Shown here: piece after piece, positions 17,153 through 25,932 of the stretch
Numbering within the stretch: position 1 is the stretch's first letter
Layout of the letters: each line of letters opens with the position of its first letter
NCBI GenBank assembly: GCA_017450485.1
Contig: JAFSTN010000040.1
Span: forward strand, 1-64,000
DNA: 64,000 nucleotides
DNA from: Lachnospiraceae bacterium
GTDB taxonomy: Bacteria > Bacillota > Clostridia > Lachnospirales > Lachnospiraceae
Direction of reading: 5' to 3'
Made by a program: the position numbers and the translations under genes
Notes under the pieces: generated by a model
Database searches by the model: none
What the model saw: the letters and a program-made list of their open reading frames with translations, nothing else
Told to the model about the DNA's origin: nothing

Positions 17153-17217
17153 TTATATATCGATATGGTTTGGAGCCTCATACTGAACCAAATAAATCGA
17201 AAGAGAGGGCAATGCAT

Positions 17218-17745
17218 ATGAAATTTGTAATAGTTGGCAAGAATATTGATGTAACCCCCGGTCTTAAGAGCGCTGTGGAGGATAAGCTCGGCAAGCTGGA
17301 CAAGTATTTTTCGGAAGATACCACGGTTCATGTAACACTCAGTGTGGAGCGTATGGATCAGAAGATAGAAGTGACTATTCCTGTAAAGGGCAGCATCATC
17401 AGATCCGAGCAGGTGAGCACCGATATGTATGTATCCATCGATCTGGTAGAGGAGATCATCGAGAGACAGCTTAAAAAATACAAGAACAAGATCATAGACA
17501 AGCATCAGGCAGCGGCTTCGTTTACGAAAAACTTCGTGGATGAGGATGTAGATGATGAAGAGGAAGTAAAGATCGACCGTGTCAAGAAATTCGATATCAA
17601 ACCCATGTATCCCGAGGATGCCTGCGTACAGATGGAACTTCTCGGACACAGCTTCTATGTATTCATGAATGCCGATACCGACCAGGTTAATGTGGTATAC
17701 AAGAGAAAGAACAATTCATACGGACTGATAGAACCTGAAGAATGA
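17218..17745 (+). CDS. hpf: long-form ribosome hibernation promoting factor
   Basis: This protein binds the 30S decoding region and drives 100S ribosome dimer formation when growth slows. The 175-residue product has the N-terminal YfiA/RaiA fold (MKFVIVGKNIDVTPGLKSAV, with KLGKLDKYF next). A charged linker follows near residue 100-118. The C-terminal dimerisation domain has KPMYPEDACVQMELLGHSFYVF, the mark of long HPF. The ATG at 17218 is preferred over 17212 because GAGAGG is then about eight bases away. The last four bases overlap the next gene (ATGA). A CodY-box-like site lies upstream, suggesting nutrient control. Confidence 0.96.
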   Translation: MKFVIVGKNIDVTPGLKSAVEDKLGKLDKYFSEDTTVHVTLSVERMDQKIEVTIPVKGSIIRSEQVSTDMYVSIDLVEEIIERQLKKYKNKIIDKHQAAASFTKNFVDEDVDDEEEVKIDRVKKFDIKPMYPEDACVQMELLGHSFYVFMNADTDQVNVVYKRKNNSYGLIEPEE

Positions 17746-19625
17746 TAGCATTGATCCATTGCATATCTTTTCTGGTGATAGCACTCACGGCAGGATATCT
17801 GCTTAAGGTTACCCTAAGCGATATGCTGCCGTTTGTATGGTGCGGGCTCATTCTCGTGCTGTATGTGCTGGCATACGGAAGAGTATTGAATTTCATAGAC
17901 ATACTCATGCCACTTGCGGCGGTTGCGCTTGCGGTCATTGTATGGCGAAGAGATGCCGGGCGCGGGTTCATCGTCTATGCCCGGGAGAATCTCCTTTCCG
18001 CCGGCTTCGTTACCTATCTCATCCTTTGTATCGCCATACCGCTTACGCAGAGTGCGCGTATCGTCACCTGGTGGGATGATATCAATTACTGGGCGTGCGA
18101 CTTGAAGAGCCTGTACTATCTGCACGGTTTCGCGGGAAAGTATGCGAATGTATCCGCGGCATACGGAGATTATCCGCCGGCGGTACAGCTGGCCAAATGG
18201 TATCTCGTACATATGGACAGGCACGTGTTCAGGGAGAGCCTGGCATTTACGGGATATTATCTGTTTAATCTCTCGTTCATCATGCCCTGCTTTAAGAAAA
18301 TAGAAGGCAGGAAGGCATGGATAAGTCCGTTGCTGGCTTTGGCTGCATGGGGCTTTGCCGGAATTGGAGATATATTCGGGTACGGCGGATTCTGTGCTGA
18401 TCTGTCGATGGCCTTTCTTTTCGGCAGTGTGCTGATAAGTGCTGTGGATGAGGAAGCCGGACAGTTGCGTACCTCCGTTCTTCTGGCTGTTCTTGTGATA
18501 GCGAAATCGACCGGCATGATATGGGCATTATTCGGGTTTGTGATATGGTTTGTATTTAAAATAATGAATATGACAGATGTCACAAAAACGAAAGTTCTGC
18601 GCATGTTTTCAACGCTCATTCTGCCGGCTGTGACCGGGGCGAGCTGGATGCTTTTCTGCCTGATAAACAGACGCGTGACTCAGAGTACCGCCACCATGGT
18701 CACCTATATAACCACGGACAGATATGGCCTGTCACCTTACAAGAATGAATTCGGTGCCGCTTTCATCAGGGCATTTCTGAGTGAACCCGTACATGTCAGC
18801 CATACCTGGTTCGATCTCTCGCCGGCGATGATGCTGGGACTGATAACGATCCTACTCTTGCTCATGAGGATATTCGGGCTTCTGCGCGGCAGGGGCGGGA
18901 CCTTCGTGTGTGTAGCCCTTCCGGTTATCGGGATGATCTATTATGTACTCATCTATATAGCGCACCTGACTATATTCGCGCTGGAGACTCAGTATCTGGA
19001 TGCGAAGGGAATGATAGCTTCGATCGAGAGATACGGGGCACCGTTCATCATAGGGTGTATGCTCTTCATCGCCTGGCTGTGGATGATGAAGGACATTGAG
19101 TTCCTGGCGGTGAAGGTCTTTCTTCTCACTGTTCTGGTGCTGACCAATATTCCGGAGGCTTACAGAGGCCTGATGGGATACAGGCAGGAGCTGAAAAATG
19201 AACTGAAGACCAGGAATGAGTTCATAGAAGATGAATCCGACAGATTCCTCAACGTGATCTGGGATGAGGAGAACGGTATCATGTCTCAGGACAAGCCCAC
19301 AGGCTCGCAGGTTCCGGATCTGAAGAGGGGACTCAGGATATGCAGAGTCAGAGACGGTGCGTATTATTATGTTCAGGATGCCTATGTGGCTTATGAAGCA
19401 TCACCCGTATCGGTCATATGCCCATCGCTGGATATTCAGGATACGACCGAGGATGTGTTTATCAACGCAGTGTCGCAGACACATGCAGATTATCTGTATG
19501 TAGACCGTCAGGTGTATACGGACACCTGGCTGGACGATATCTGTGAATCCGGCAGCTTTGAATATGAGAAGCTGTATCGTATCGAGTATTCGGACGGGCA
19601 GATGAGACTGGTGACATGCGACTGA
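17742..19625 (+). CDS. polytopic membrane protein, possible GT-C glycosyltransferase
   Basis: This 627-residue membrane protein is not assigned to a named family. About ten or eleven hydrophobic helices cover residues 1-490, followed by a soluble C-terminal domain of about 130 residues. The first large outside loop contains WWDDINYWACDLK; an acidic pair in that position is typical of GT-C glycosyltransferases such as lipid-linked sugar transferases, hence the tentative call. Later segments (PVHVSHTWFDLSP, LETQYLDAKGM) also look extracytoplasmic. It starts inside the hpf stop codon, so translation is probably coupled, an unusual partner for hpf. No polysaccharide genes are beside it. Confidence 0.6.
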   Translation: MIALIHCISFLVIALTAGYLLKVTLSDMLPFVWCGLILVLYVLAYGRVLNFIDILMPLAAVALAVIVWRRDAGRGFIVYARENLLSAGFVTYLILCIAIPLTQSARIVTWWDDINYWACDLKSLYYLHGFAGKYANVSAAYGDYPPAVQLAKWYLVHMDRHVFRESLAFTGYYLFNLSFIMPCFKKIEGRKAWISPLLALAAWGFAGIGDIFGYGGFCADLSMAFLFGSVLISAVDEEAGQLRTSVLLAVLVIAKSTGMIWALFGFVIWFVFKIMNMTDVTKTKVLRMFSTLILPAVTGASWMLFCLINRRVTQSTATMVTYITTDRYGLSPYKNEFGAAFIRAFLSEPVHVSHTWFDLSPAMMLGLITILLLLMRIFGLLRGRGGTFVCVALPVIGMIYYVLIYIAHLTIFALETQYLDAKGMIASIERYGAPFIIGCMLFIAWLWMMKDIEFLAVKVFLLTVLVLTNIPEAYRGLMGYRQELKNELKTRNEFIEDESDRFLNVIWDEENGIMSQDKPTGSQVPDLKRGLRICRVRDGAYYYVQDAYVAYEASPVSVICPSLDIQDTTEDVFINAVSQTHADYLYVDRQVYTDTWLDDICESGSFEYEKLYRIEYSDGQMRLVTCD

Positions 19626-19687
19626 TCGTCTGAGGATCGGGCGTACTTTTTTCGTGAGTTCTGTTTCGGCTTTTTTAGCGTGAGTTC

Positions 19688-19716
19688 TTGCTTTTTCCCC
19701 TTTCTTATTATATAAT
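19688..19716 (+). promoter_or_regulatory. promoter of the butyrate operon
   Basis: TTGCTT at 19688-19693, a 17-nt spacer and consensus TATAAT at 19711-19716, leaving a leader of about 68 nt before thl. Confidence 0.65.
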
Positions 19717-19790
19717 AAAGCTTGCTGTGTGACAAAAATTTAACAAACATCTCTTACACATCTAACATTCTATTTTACGGAGGGCTTAAC

Positions 19791-20984
19791 ATGTCAAAAA
19801 AAGTAGTTATTGCTAGTGCTTGTCGTACCGCGATCGGTACCATGGGCGGATCACTTTCCACCACTCCCGCAGCCGAACTCGGAGCTATCGTTATCAAGGA
19901 AGCTGTAAAGCGTGCAGGTATCAAACCTGAGGACGTGGAGCATGTATACATGGGCTGCGTTATTCAGGCAGGTCTGGGCCAGAACGTTGCAAGACAGGCA
20001 TCTATCAAGGCCGGACTTCCGATCGAAGTGCCCGCTGTTACTACCAACGTAGTCTGCGGTTCAGGTCTTAACTGTGTTAACCAGGCAGCTCAGATGATCA
20101 TGGCAGGTGATGCCGATGTAGTAGTAGCGGGAGGTATGGAGAACATGTCCATGGCTCCTTTTGCACTTCCTCAGGGCAGATACGGATATCGTATGACATG
20201 GCCCAGCCAGAGCCAGGGTGCTCTCGTGGATACCATGGTTAAGGATGCTCTGTGGGATGCATTCAATGATTATCATATGATCACTACCGCCGACAACGTA
20301 GCCAAGCAGTGGAATCTGACCAGAGAGGAACTCGACGAGTTCGCACTCCGCAGCCAGACCAAAGCATGTGCGGCTATCGAGAACGGCGCATTCAAGGATG
20401 AGATCGTTCCCGTAGAAGTCAAGAAAAAGAAAGAGGTCGTTGTATTCGATACTGATGAGGGTCCGAGACAGGGTTCTACCATCGAAGGCCTTGCAAAGCT
20501 TAAACCCCTTAATCCCGACGGTGTTGTTACCGCAGGTAATGCATCGGGTATCAACGACGGTGCTGCAGCTCTCGTTATCATGAGCGAGGATAAGGCTAAG
20601 GAACTCGGTGTTACACCTATGGCTACATTCGTGGCAGGCGCCCTTGCAGGTGTTGATCCCACCATCATGGGTATCGGACCTGTTGCAGCTACCCGCAAGG
20701 CAATGGCTAAGGCCGGCTACAAGATCGAAGACTTCGATATCATCGAGGCTAACGAGGCATTTGCGGCTCAGTCCGTAGCAGTAGGCAAGGACCTCGGCAT
20801 AGACGTAGACAGGCAGCTGAATCCCAACGGTGGTGCTATCGCACTCGGACATCCCGTAGGAGCATCCGGAGCACGTATCCTGGTTACCCTGCTTCACGAG
20901 ATGAAGAAGGCAGGTGCAAAGAAGGGTCTGGCTACACTGTGTATCGGTGGTGGCATGGGCTGCGCAACTATCGTAGAGATGTAA
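19791..20984 (+). CDS. thl: acetyl-CoA acetyltransferase (thiolase)
   Basis: This enzyme condenses two acetyl-CoA to acetoacetyl-CoA, the first step of butyrate formation. The 397-residue protein has the acyl-accepting Cys89 in [16 protein letters not shown] with the catalytic region around it, [11 protein letters not shown] with the active-site His, and CIGGGMG with the second catalytic Cys. Length is typical. The frame is open further upstream, but the ATG at 19791 follows GGAGGG and gives the standard N-terminus [15 protein letters not shown]. It leads a six-gene operon in which codon use shifts strongly to ATC and AAG, as expected for very high expression. Confidence 0.97.
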   Translation: MSKKVVIASACRTAIGTMGGSLSTTPAAELGAIVIKEAVKRAGIKPEDVEHVYMGCVIQAGLGQNVARQASIKAGLPIEVPAVTTNVVCGSGLNCVNQAAQMIMAGDADVVVAGGMENMSMAPFALPQGRYGYRMTWPSQSQGALVDTMVKDALWDAFNDYHMITTADNVAKQWNLTREELDEFALRSQTKACAAIENGAFKDEIVPVEVKKKKEVVVFDTDEGPRQGSTIEGLAKLKPLNPDGVVTAGNASGINDGAAALVIMSEDKAKELGVTPMATFVAGALAGVDPTIMGIGPVAATRKAMAKAGYKIEDFDIIEANEAFAAQSVAVGKDLGIDVDRQLNPNGGAIALGHPVGASGARILVTLLHEMKKAGAKKGLATLCIGGGMGCATIVEM

Positions 20985-21018
20985 ATAACATCCATTTGTT
21001 TAAGAAAAGAGGAATAGT

Positions 21019-21813
21019 ATGGAATTCGTAAAGTACGAACAGAAAGACAAATACGGTATCATCACCATCGACCGTACGGCAGCTTTGAATGCCCTCAATT
21101 CACAGGTACTTGATGAACTGAACGAGGCTTTTGATGCGGTCGATCTTGATGCTGTCAGATGCCTGATCCTCACCGGTGCCGGTGAGAAGAGCTTCGTGGC
21201 AGGTGCAGACATCGGTGAGATGAGCACTCTGACCAAGGCTGAGGGAGAGGCATTCGGTAAGAAGGGTAATGATCTTTTCCGCAGGATCGAGACATTCCCC
21301 ATCCCCGTGATCGCCGCAGTGAATGGTTTTGCCCTCGGCGGAGGATGTGAGATCTCCATGAGCTGTGACATCCGTATCTGCTCCGACAATGCCATGTTCG
21401 GACAGCCCGAAGTAGGACTGGGTATCACTCCCGGATTCGGCGGCACTCAGAGACTTGCGCGTCTGGTAAGCCCCGGAATGGCTAAGCAGATGATCTATAC
21501 CGCACGCAATATCAAGGCTGATGAAGCGCTTCGCATCGGTCTGGTCAATGCCGTATATCCTCTCGAGGAGCTGCTTCCCGCAGCAGAGAAGATGGCAGCC
21601 GGCATCGCCGCACAGGCTCCCATCGCAGTACGTAACTGCAAGAAGGCCATCAACGACGGTCTTGAGGCATCCATGGATGATGCGATCGTGATCGAGGAGA
21701 AGCTTCTCGGCGACTGCTTCGAGACAGAGGATCAGAGAGCCGGCATGGGTAATTTCCTTAAGAAAAAGGATGATCCGACCAAGGTCAAGGTAGTTGACTT
21801 CAAGAACTGTTAA
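21019..21813 (+). CDS. crt: 3-hydroxybutyryl-CoA dehydratase (crotonase)
   Basis: This enzyme removes water from 3-hydroxybutyryl-CoA to give crotonyl-CoA. The 264-residue crotonase-fold protein shows the oxyanion-hole segment GADIGEM, the motif NGFALGGGCEISMSCD with the first catalytic Glu, and QPEVGLGITPGFGGTQRL with the second. It lies 34 nt after thl with AAGAGG before the ATG, and within the butyrate operon its specificity is clear from context. Confidence 0.95.
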   Translation: MEFVKYEQKDKYGIITIDRTAALNALNSQVLDELNEAFDAVDLDAVRCLILTGAGEKSFVAGADIGEMSTLTKAEGEAFGKKGNDLFRRIETFPIPVIAAVNGFALGGGCEISMSCDIRICSDNAMFGQPEVGLGITPGFGGTQRLARLVSPGMAKQMIYTARNIKADEALRIGLVNAVYPLEELLPAAEKMAAGIAAQAPIAVRNCKKAINDGLEASMDDAIVIEEKLLGDCFETEDQRAGMGNFLKKKDDPTKVKVVDFKNC

Positions 21814-21846
21814 TCATTAATCACTTATATATATGGAGGACACAAA

Positions 21847-22719
21847 ATGAAAGTAGGTATTATCGGTGCCGGTACTATGGGCCAGGGTATTGCCAAGGCA
21901 TTTGCTCAGACGCAAGGGTATGAGGTTATGCTCTGCGATATCAAGCAGGAATGGGCCGAGGGCGGCAAGGACAAGATCGCAAAGAGCTATGCCAAGCTCG
22001 TTGCAAAAGAGAAGATGACTCAGGACACAGCTGATGCTATCGTAGCAAAGATCACTCCCGGACTTAAGGAAGATCTGTGTGCTGACTGCGATCTGATCGT
22101 TGAAGCTGCATTTGAGAATATGGAAGTTAAGAAGACCACATTCTCGGAGCTTGACAAGATCTGCAAGCCCGAGTGTGTATTCGCTTCCAACACTTCATCT
22201 CTGTCGATCACCGAGATCGGAAACGGACTGACACGTCCTATGATCGGTATGCATTTCTTCAATCCCGCTGACCGCATGAAGCTGGTTGAGGTCATCGCAG
22301 GTGTCAACACTCCTCAGGAGACCGTTGACAAGATCGTGAAGATTTCCGAAGAGATCGGCAAGACTCCCGTACAGGTCAATGAGGCAGCAGGCTTCGTAGT
22401 TAACCGTATCCTGATCCCCATGATCAACGAAGCTATCTTCATCAAGATGGAAGGTGTATCCGATGTTGAGGGTATCGATGCAGCCATGAAGCTGGGTGCA
22501 AATCATCCCATGGGTCCCCTTGAGTTGGGCGACTTCATCGGTCTGGATATCTGTCTGGCTATTATGGACGTTCTTTACAATGAGACAGGCGACAGCAAGT
22601 ATCGTGCATGTCCTCTTCTCCGCAAGATGGTCAGAGGCGGCAACCTCGGTGTTAAGAGCGGCAAGGGCTTCTACATCTACAACGAAGACCGTACCAAGAC
22701 AGCTATTGATGCTAAATAA
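21847..22719 (+). CDS. hbd: 3-hydroxybutyryl-CoA dehydrogenase
   Basis: This enzyme reduces acetoacetyl-CoA to 3-hydroxybutyryl-CoA with NAD(P)H. The 290-residue product opens with the Rossmann motif GAGTMGQGIAKAFAQ. It has SNTSSLSITEI, GMHFFNPADRMKLVEVI with the catalytic His, and AGFVVNRILIPMINEA, the usual HAD order. GGAGG precedes the ATG. It is third gene of the operon, between crt and bcd. Confidence 0.97.
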   Translation: MKVGIIGAGTMGQGIAKAFAQTQGYEVMLCDIKQEWAEGGKDKIAKSYAKLVAKEKMTQDTADAIVAKITPGLKEDLCADCDLIVEAAFENMEVKKTTFSELDKICKPECVFASNTSSLSITEIGNGLTRPMIGMHFFNPADRMKLVEVIAGVNTPQETVDKIVKISEEIGKTPVQVNEAAGFVVNRILIPMINEAIFIKMEGVSDVEGIDAAMKLGANHPMGPLELGDFIGLDICLAIMDVLYNETGDSKYRACPLLRKMVRGGNLGVKSGKGFYIYNEDRTKTAIDAK

Positions 22720-22752
22720 GTAACTTTAAATATACAACGGAGGAAAACAATC

Positions 22753-23919
22753 ATGGATTTTTCTTTAAGCAAAGAACATGAGATGGTGAGAACCTTATTC
22801 AAGGAATTCGCCGAAAAAGAAGTTAAGCCTCTTGCTCAGGAGATCGACGAACAGCACAGATTTCCCAGAGAGACAGTAGACAAGATGGCTAAGTACGGCT
22901 TCATGGGTATACCCGTACCCAAGGAGTACGGCGGACAGGGTTGCGACACACTTGCATATGCAATGTGCGTTGAGGAACTGTCCAAGGTGTGCGGTACCAC
23001 AGGCGTTATCGTTTCCGCACATACATCACTGTGTATCGATCCCATACTTACCTTCGGTTCCGAGGAGCAGAAGCAGAAGTATGTTGTACCGCTTGCAAAG
23101 GGCGAGAAGCTCGGTGCATTCGGTCTGACTGAGCCCGGTGCAGGTACCGATGCTCAGGGACAGCAGACAAAAGCTGTTTTAGACGGTGACGAGTGGGTAC
23201 TGAACGGATCCAAGTGCTTCATCACCAACGGTAAGGAAGCTGACGTATATGTTATCTTCGCAGTTACCGGCAAGGTTGAGAAGCGCGGAAGGATCATGAA
23301 AGAGATCTCTGCATTTATCGTAGAGAAGGGCACACCCGGATTTACATTCGGTACCAAAGAGAACAAGATGGGTATCTGTGCATCCAGCACTTATGAGCTG
23401 ATCTTCACGGACTGCCGCATCCCGAAGGAGAACCTCCTCGGACAGCAGGGCAAGGGCTTCAACATTGCCATGCATACACTTGACGGCGGACGTATCGGTA
23501 TCGCTTCTCAGGCACTCGGACTTGCAGAGGGCGCACTTGAGACCACCATCAATTACGTAAAAGAGCGTAAGCAGTTCGGCAAAGCTATCGGACAGTTCCA
23601 GAACACCCAGTTCCAGCTGGCTGATATGGCTACCAAGGTTGAAGCTGCCAAGCTGCTCGTATACAAGGCTGCCCGGAAGAAAGATGAGTACAAGAAGGAT
23701 CCCAAGGTTTCCTACTCGGTAGAGGCAGCTATGGCTAAGCTCTGTGCGGCAGAGGTTGCCATGGAAGTGACTACCAAGTGTGTACAGCTCCACGGCGGAT
23801 ACGGCTACATCAAGGAGTACGATGTAGAGCGTATGATGCGCGACGCTAAGATCACTGAGATCTACGAGGGTACCAGCGAGGTACAGCGTATGGTCATCAG
23901 CGCAGCGCTGCTTAAGTAA
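22753..23919 (+). CDS. bcd: butyryl-CoA dehydrogenase
   Basis: This acyl-CoA dehydrogenase reduces crotonyl-CoA to butyryl-CoA. With EtfAB the clostridial complex bifurcates electrons from NADH to crotonyl-CoA and ferredoxin. The 388-residue flavoprotein has GAFGLTEPGAGTDAQ and CFITNG for FAD and substrate binding, then QLHGGYGYIKEYDVERMMRD. The catalytic Glu372 is in IYEGTSEVQR. It is followed directly by both etf genes, which supports the bifurcating complex. GGAGG precedes the ATG. Confidence 0.97.
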   Translation: MDFSLSKEHEMVRTLFKEFAEKEVKPLAQEIDEQHRFPRETVDKMAKYGFMGIPVPKEYGGQGCDTLAYAMCVEELSKVCGTTGVIVSAHTSLCIDPILTFGSEEQKQKYVVPLAKGEKLGAFGLTEPGAGTDAQGQQTKAVLDGDEWVLNGSKCFITNGKEADVYVIFAVTGKVEKRGRIMKEISAFIVEKGTPGFTFGTKENKMGICASSTYELIFTDCRIPKENLLGQQGKGFNIAMHTLDGGRIGIASQALGLAEGALETTINYVKERKQFGKAIGQFQNTQFQLADMATKVEAAKLLVYKAARKKDEYKKDPKVSYSVEAAMAKLCAAEVAMEVTTKCVQLHGGYGYIKEYDVERMMRDAKITEIYEGTSEVQRMVISAALLK

Positions 23920-23952
23920 GGTCACTGTCAAACATAAGAAGGAGATACAATA

Positions 23953-24738
23953 ATGAAAGTTGTTGTTTGTATTAAACAGGTACCTGACACAAAGGGTGGC
24001 GTTTCGTTTAACCCCGATGGTACCCTGAACAGAGCAGCAATGCTCGCAATCATGAATCCTGATGACAAGGCAGGATTGGAGGCAGCTCTCAGACTTAAGG
24101 ATCAGTATGGCGCAGAGGTTACCGTTCTGACCATGGGTCTTCCCAAGGCTGCCGATGTATTAAGAGAAGCACTGGCTATGGGCGCTGATAAGGCTGTCCT
24201 GGTTACCGACCGTGTACTCGGCGGTGCCGATACATGGGCTACTTCCACCACTATCGCAGGTGCACTCAGAAATCTGGAATACGATCTGATCATCACCGGC
24301 CGTCAGGCTATCGATGGTGATACCGCTCAGGTTGGCCCTCAGATCGCCGAGCATTTGGGACTTCCCGTTATATCCTATGCTCAGGATATCAAGGTTGAGG
24401 GAGACAAGGTTATCGTTGAGCGTCTTTATGACGATCGTTATCACGTACTTGAGGCTCAGATGCCCTGCCTGATCACAGCTCTTGCTGAACTCAACGAACC
24501 CAGATACATGACACCCGGCGGAATCTTCGATGCAGTCAATGCAGAGATCACCACATGGGGCAGAGCAGATCTGAAGGATGTTGAGGATGGTAACCTGGGT
24601 CTGAACGGTTCACCCACCAAGATTGCCAAGGCTTCCGATAAGGTGCGCAAGGGCGCAGGCGAGAAGGTTACTCCCGACTCACCTGACGAAGCAGTATCCT
24701 ACATCATCGGAAAACTTGATGAGAAGCATGTGATTTAA
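23953..24738 (+). CDS. etfB: electron transfer flavoprotein subunit beta
   Basis: This beta subunit partners EtfA and Bcd; in bifurcating clostridial complexes EtfB binds the bifurcating FAD and NADH. The 261 residues include MKVVVCIKQVPDTKG at the N-terminus and DLIITGRQAIDGDTAQVGPQ, the ETF beta signature. AAGGAGA lies before the ATG. It sits 33 nt after bcd. Confidence 0.96.
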   Translation: MKVVVCIKQVPDTKGGVSFNPDGTLNRAAMLAIMNPDDKAGLEAALRLKDQYGAEVTVLTMGLPKAADVLREALAMGADKAVLVTDRVLGGADTWATSTTIAGALRNLEYDLIITGRQAIDGDTAQVGPQIAEHLGLPVISYAQDIKVEGDKVIVERLYDDRYHVLEAQMPCLITALAELNEPRYMTPGGIFDAVNAEITTWGRADLKDVEDGNLGLNGSPTKIAKASDKVRKGAGEKVTPDSPDEAVSYIIGKLDEKHVI

Positions 24739-24757
24739 GGAAAGGCGGTGGAAAACA

Positions 24758-25828
24758 ATGAATATGACTCCTGAAGCAATAGCTGAATATAAAGGCGTAT
24801 ATGTTTTCGCACAGCAGGTAGACCATACCGTCGGAAGCATCGCCTATGAACTTCTGGGAAAGGCCAGAGATCTGGCCGCACCCCTTAATACCGAGGTAGT
24901 AGCTGTCCTGATCGGATCAGGCGTAAAGGACCTCGCAGACTCTCTTGCAGAGTACGGCGCTGACAAGGTCATCGTAGTAGATGATCCTGAGTTAAAAGAA
25001 TACAGAACCGAGCCTTATGCTCACGCTCTGGCAAGCGTCATCAACAAGTATAAGCCCGAGATCATGCTCGTAGGTGCTACAGCTATCGGCCGTGACTTAG
25101 GTCCTACCGTATCAGCACGTGTGGCTACCGGTCTGACAGCAGACTGTACAGTACTTGAGATCGGTGATTTCCCGCTCGTACCCATACCCGGTAAGGAAAA
25201 TGAGCAGCTCCACAATCAGCTTCTCATGACCCGTCCCGCATTCGGCGGCAACACGATCGCTACCATCGCCTGCCCTTACAATCGTCCTCAGATGGCGACT
25301 GTACGTCCCGGCGTTATGCAGAAGATCGAGCCCAAGAAGGGTGCGAAGGCAGTTGTTGAAGAGTTCAATCCCGGATTCACTCCCAATAACCGTTATGTGA
25401 CTATCAAAGAGGTAGTTAAGGCAGTTAAGGATACCGTAGATATCATGGATGCAAAGATCCTTGTATCCGGTGGCCGTGGCGTGGGTTCACCCGAGAACTT
25501 CAAGCTTCTTGAGGATCTCGCAGAGGCTATCGGCGGAACCGTAAGCTGCTCACGTGCGGTAGTTGATGCAGGTTGGAAACCGAAGGATCTGCAGGTAGGA
25601 CAGACCGGTAAGACCGTACGTCCCAATGTTTACTTCGCGATCGGTATCTCAGGTGCCATCCAGCACGTTGCCGGTATGGAAGAGAGTGACATCATCATCG
25701 CCATCAACAAGGATGAGGATGCTCCGATCTTCGATGTAGCCGATTATGGTGTAGTAGGCGATCTGAACAAGATCCTGCCTCAGCTGACCGAGCAGGTTAA
25801 GGCCGCAAGGGCAGCAAAGAAAAACTGA
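24758..25828 (+). CDS. etfA: electron transfer flavoprotein subunit alpha
   Basis: This alpha subunit carries the electron-transferring FAD. The 356-residue protein has an N-terminal alpha/beta domain (VYVFAQQVDHTVG) and the C-terminal FAD domain with SGGRGVGSPENFKLLEDLAE, SRAVVDAGW, GQTGKTVRPNVYFAIGISGA and IAINKDEDAPIFDVADYG. A good AAAGGCGG site precedes the ATG. It is the last gene of the butyrate operon and is followed by a terminator. Confidence 0.96.
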   Translation: MNMTPEAIAEYKGVYVFAQQVDHTVGSIAYELLGKARDLAAPLNTEVVAVLIGSGVKDLADSLAEYGADKVIVVDDPELKEYRTEPYAHALASVINKYKPEIMLVGATAIGRDLGPTVSARVATGLTADCTVLEIGDFPLVPIPGKENEQLHNQLLMTRPAFGGNTIATIACPYNRPQMATVRPGVMQKIEPKKGAKAVVEEFNPGFTPNNRYVTIKEVVKAVKDTVDIMDAKILVSGGRGVGSPENFKLLEDLAEAIGGTVSCSRAVVDAGWKPKDLQVGQTGKTVRPNVYFAIGISGAIQHVAGMEESDIIIAINKDEDAPIFDVADYGVVGDLNKILPQLTEQVKAARAAKKN

Positions 25829-25851
25829 TCTGTAAGAAATATCGATAAGAT

Positions 25852-25882
25852 CGCGGCGCCCCGAAAGGGGCGTCGCGTGTTT
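25852..25882 (+). terminator. terminator of the butyrate operon
   Basis: CGCGGCGCCCC at 25852-25862 pairs with GGGGCGTCGCG at 25867-25877 (one G-T wobble) around a GAAA tetraloop, then TGTTTATA. The stem is very strong although the T tract is short. Confidence 0.75.
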
Positions 25883-25920
25883 ATAACGGATAAATGACGG
25901 TATGACGGGTAAAAAACAGG

Positions 25921-25926
25921 TATAAT
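25921..25926 (+). promoter_or_regulatory. -10 box directly upstream of feoAB
   Basis: TATAAT lies only 6 bp before the feoAB start codon, so a transcript from it would be leaderless or nearly so. No good -35 is seen at the expected place. Confidence 0.3.
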
Positions 25927-25932
25927 GACGGT

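Noticed and set aside
16762-17217. Chromosomal origin of replication
   Set aside because: DnaA boxes and AT-rich DNA fit, but there is no dnaA, dnaN or rpmH gene nearby and genes on both sides are read in the same direction without a strand switch.
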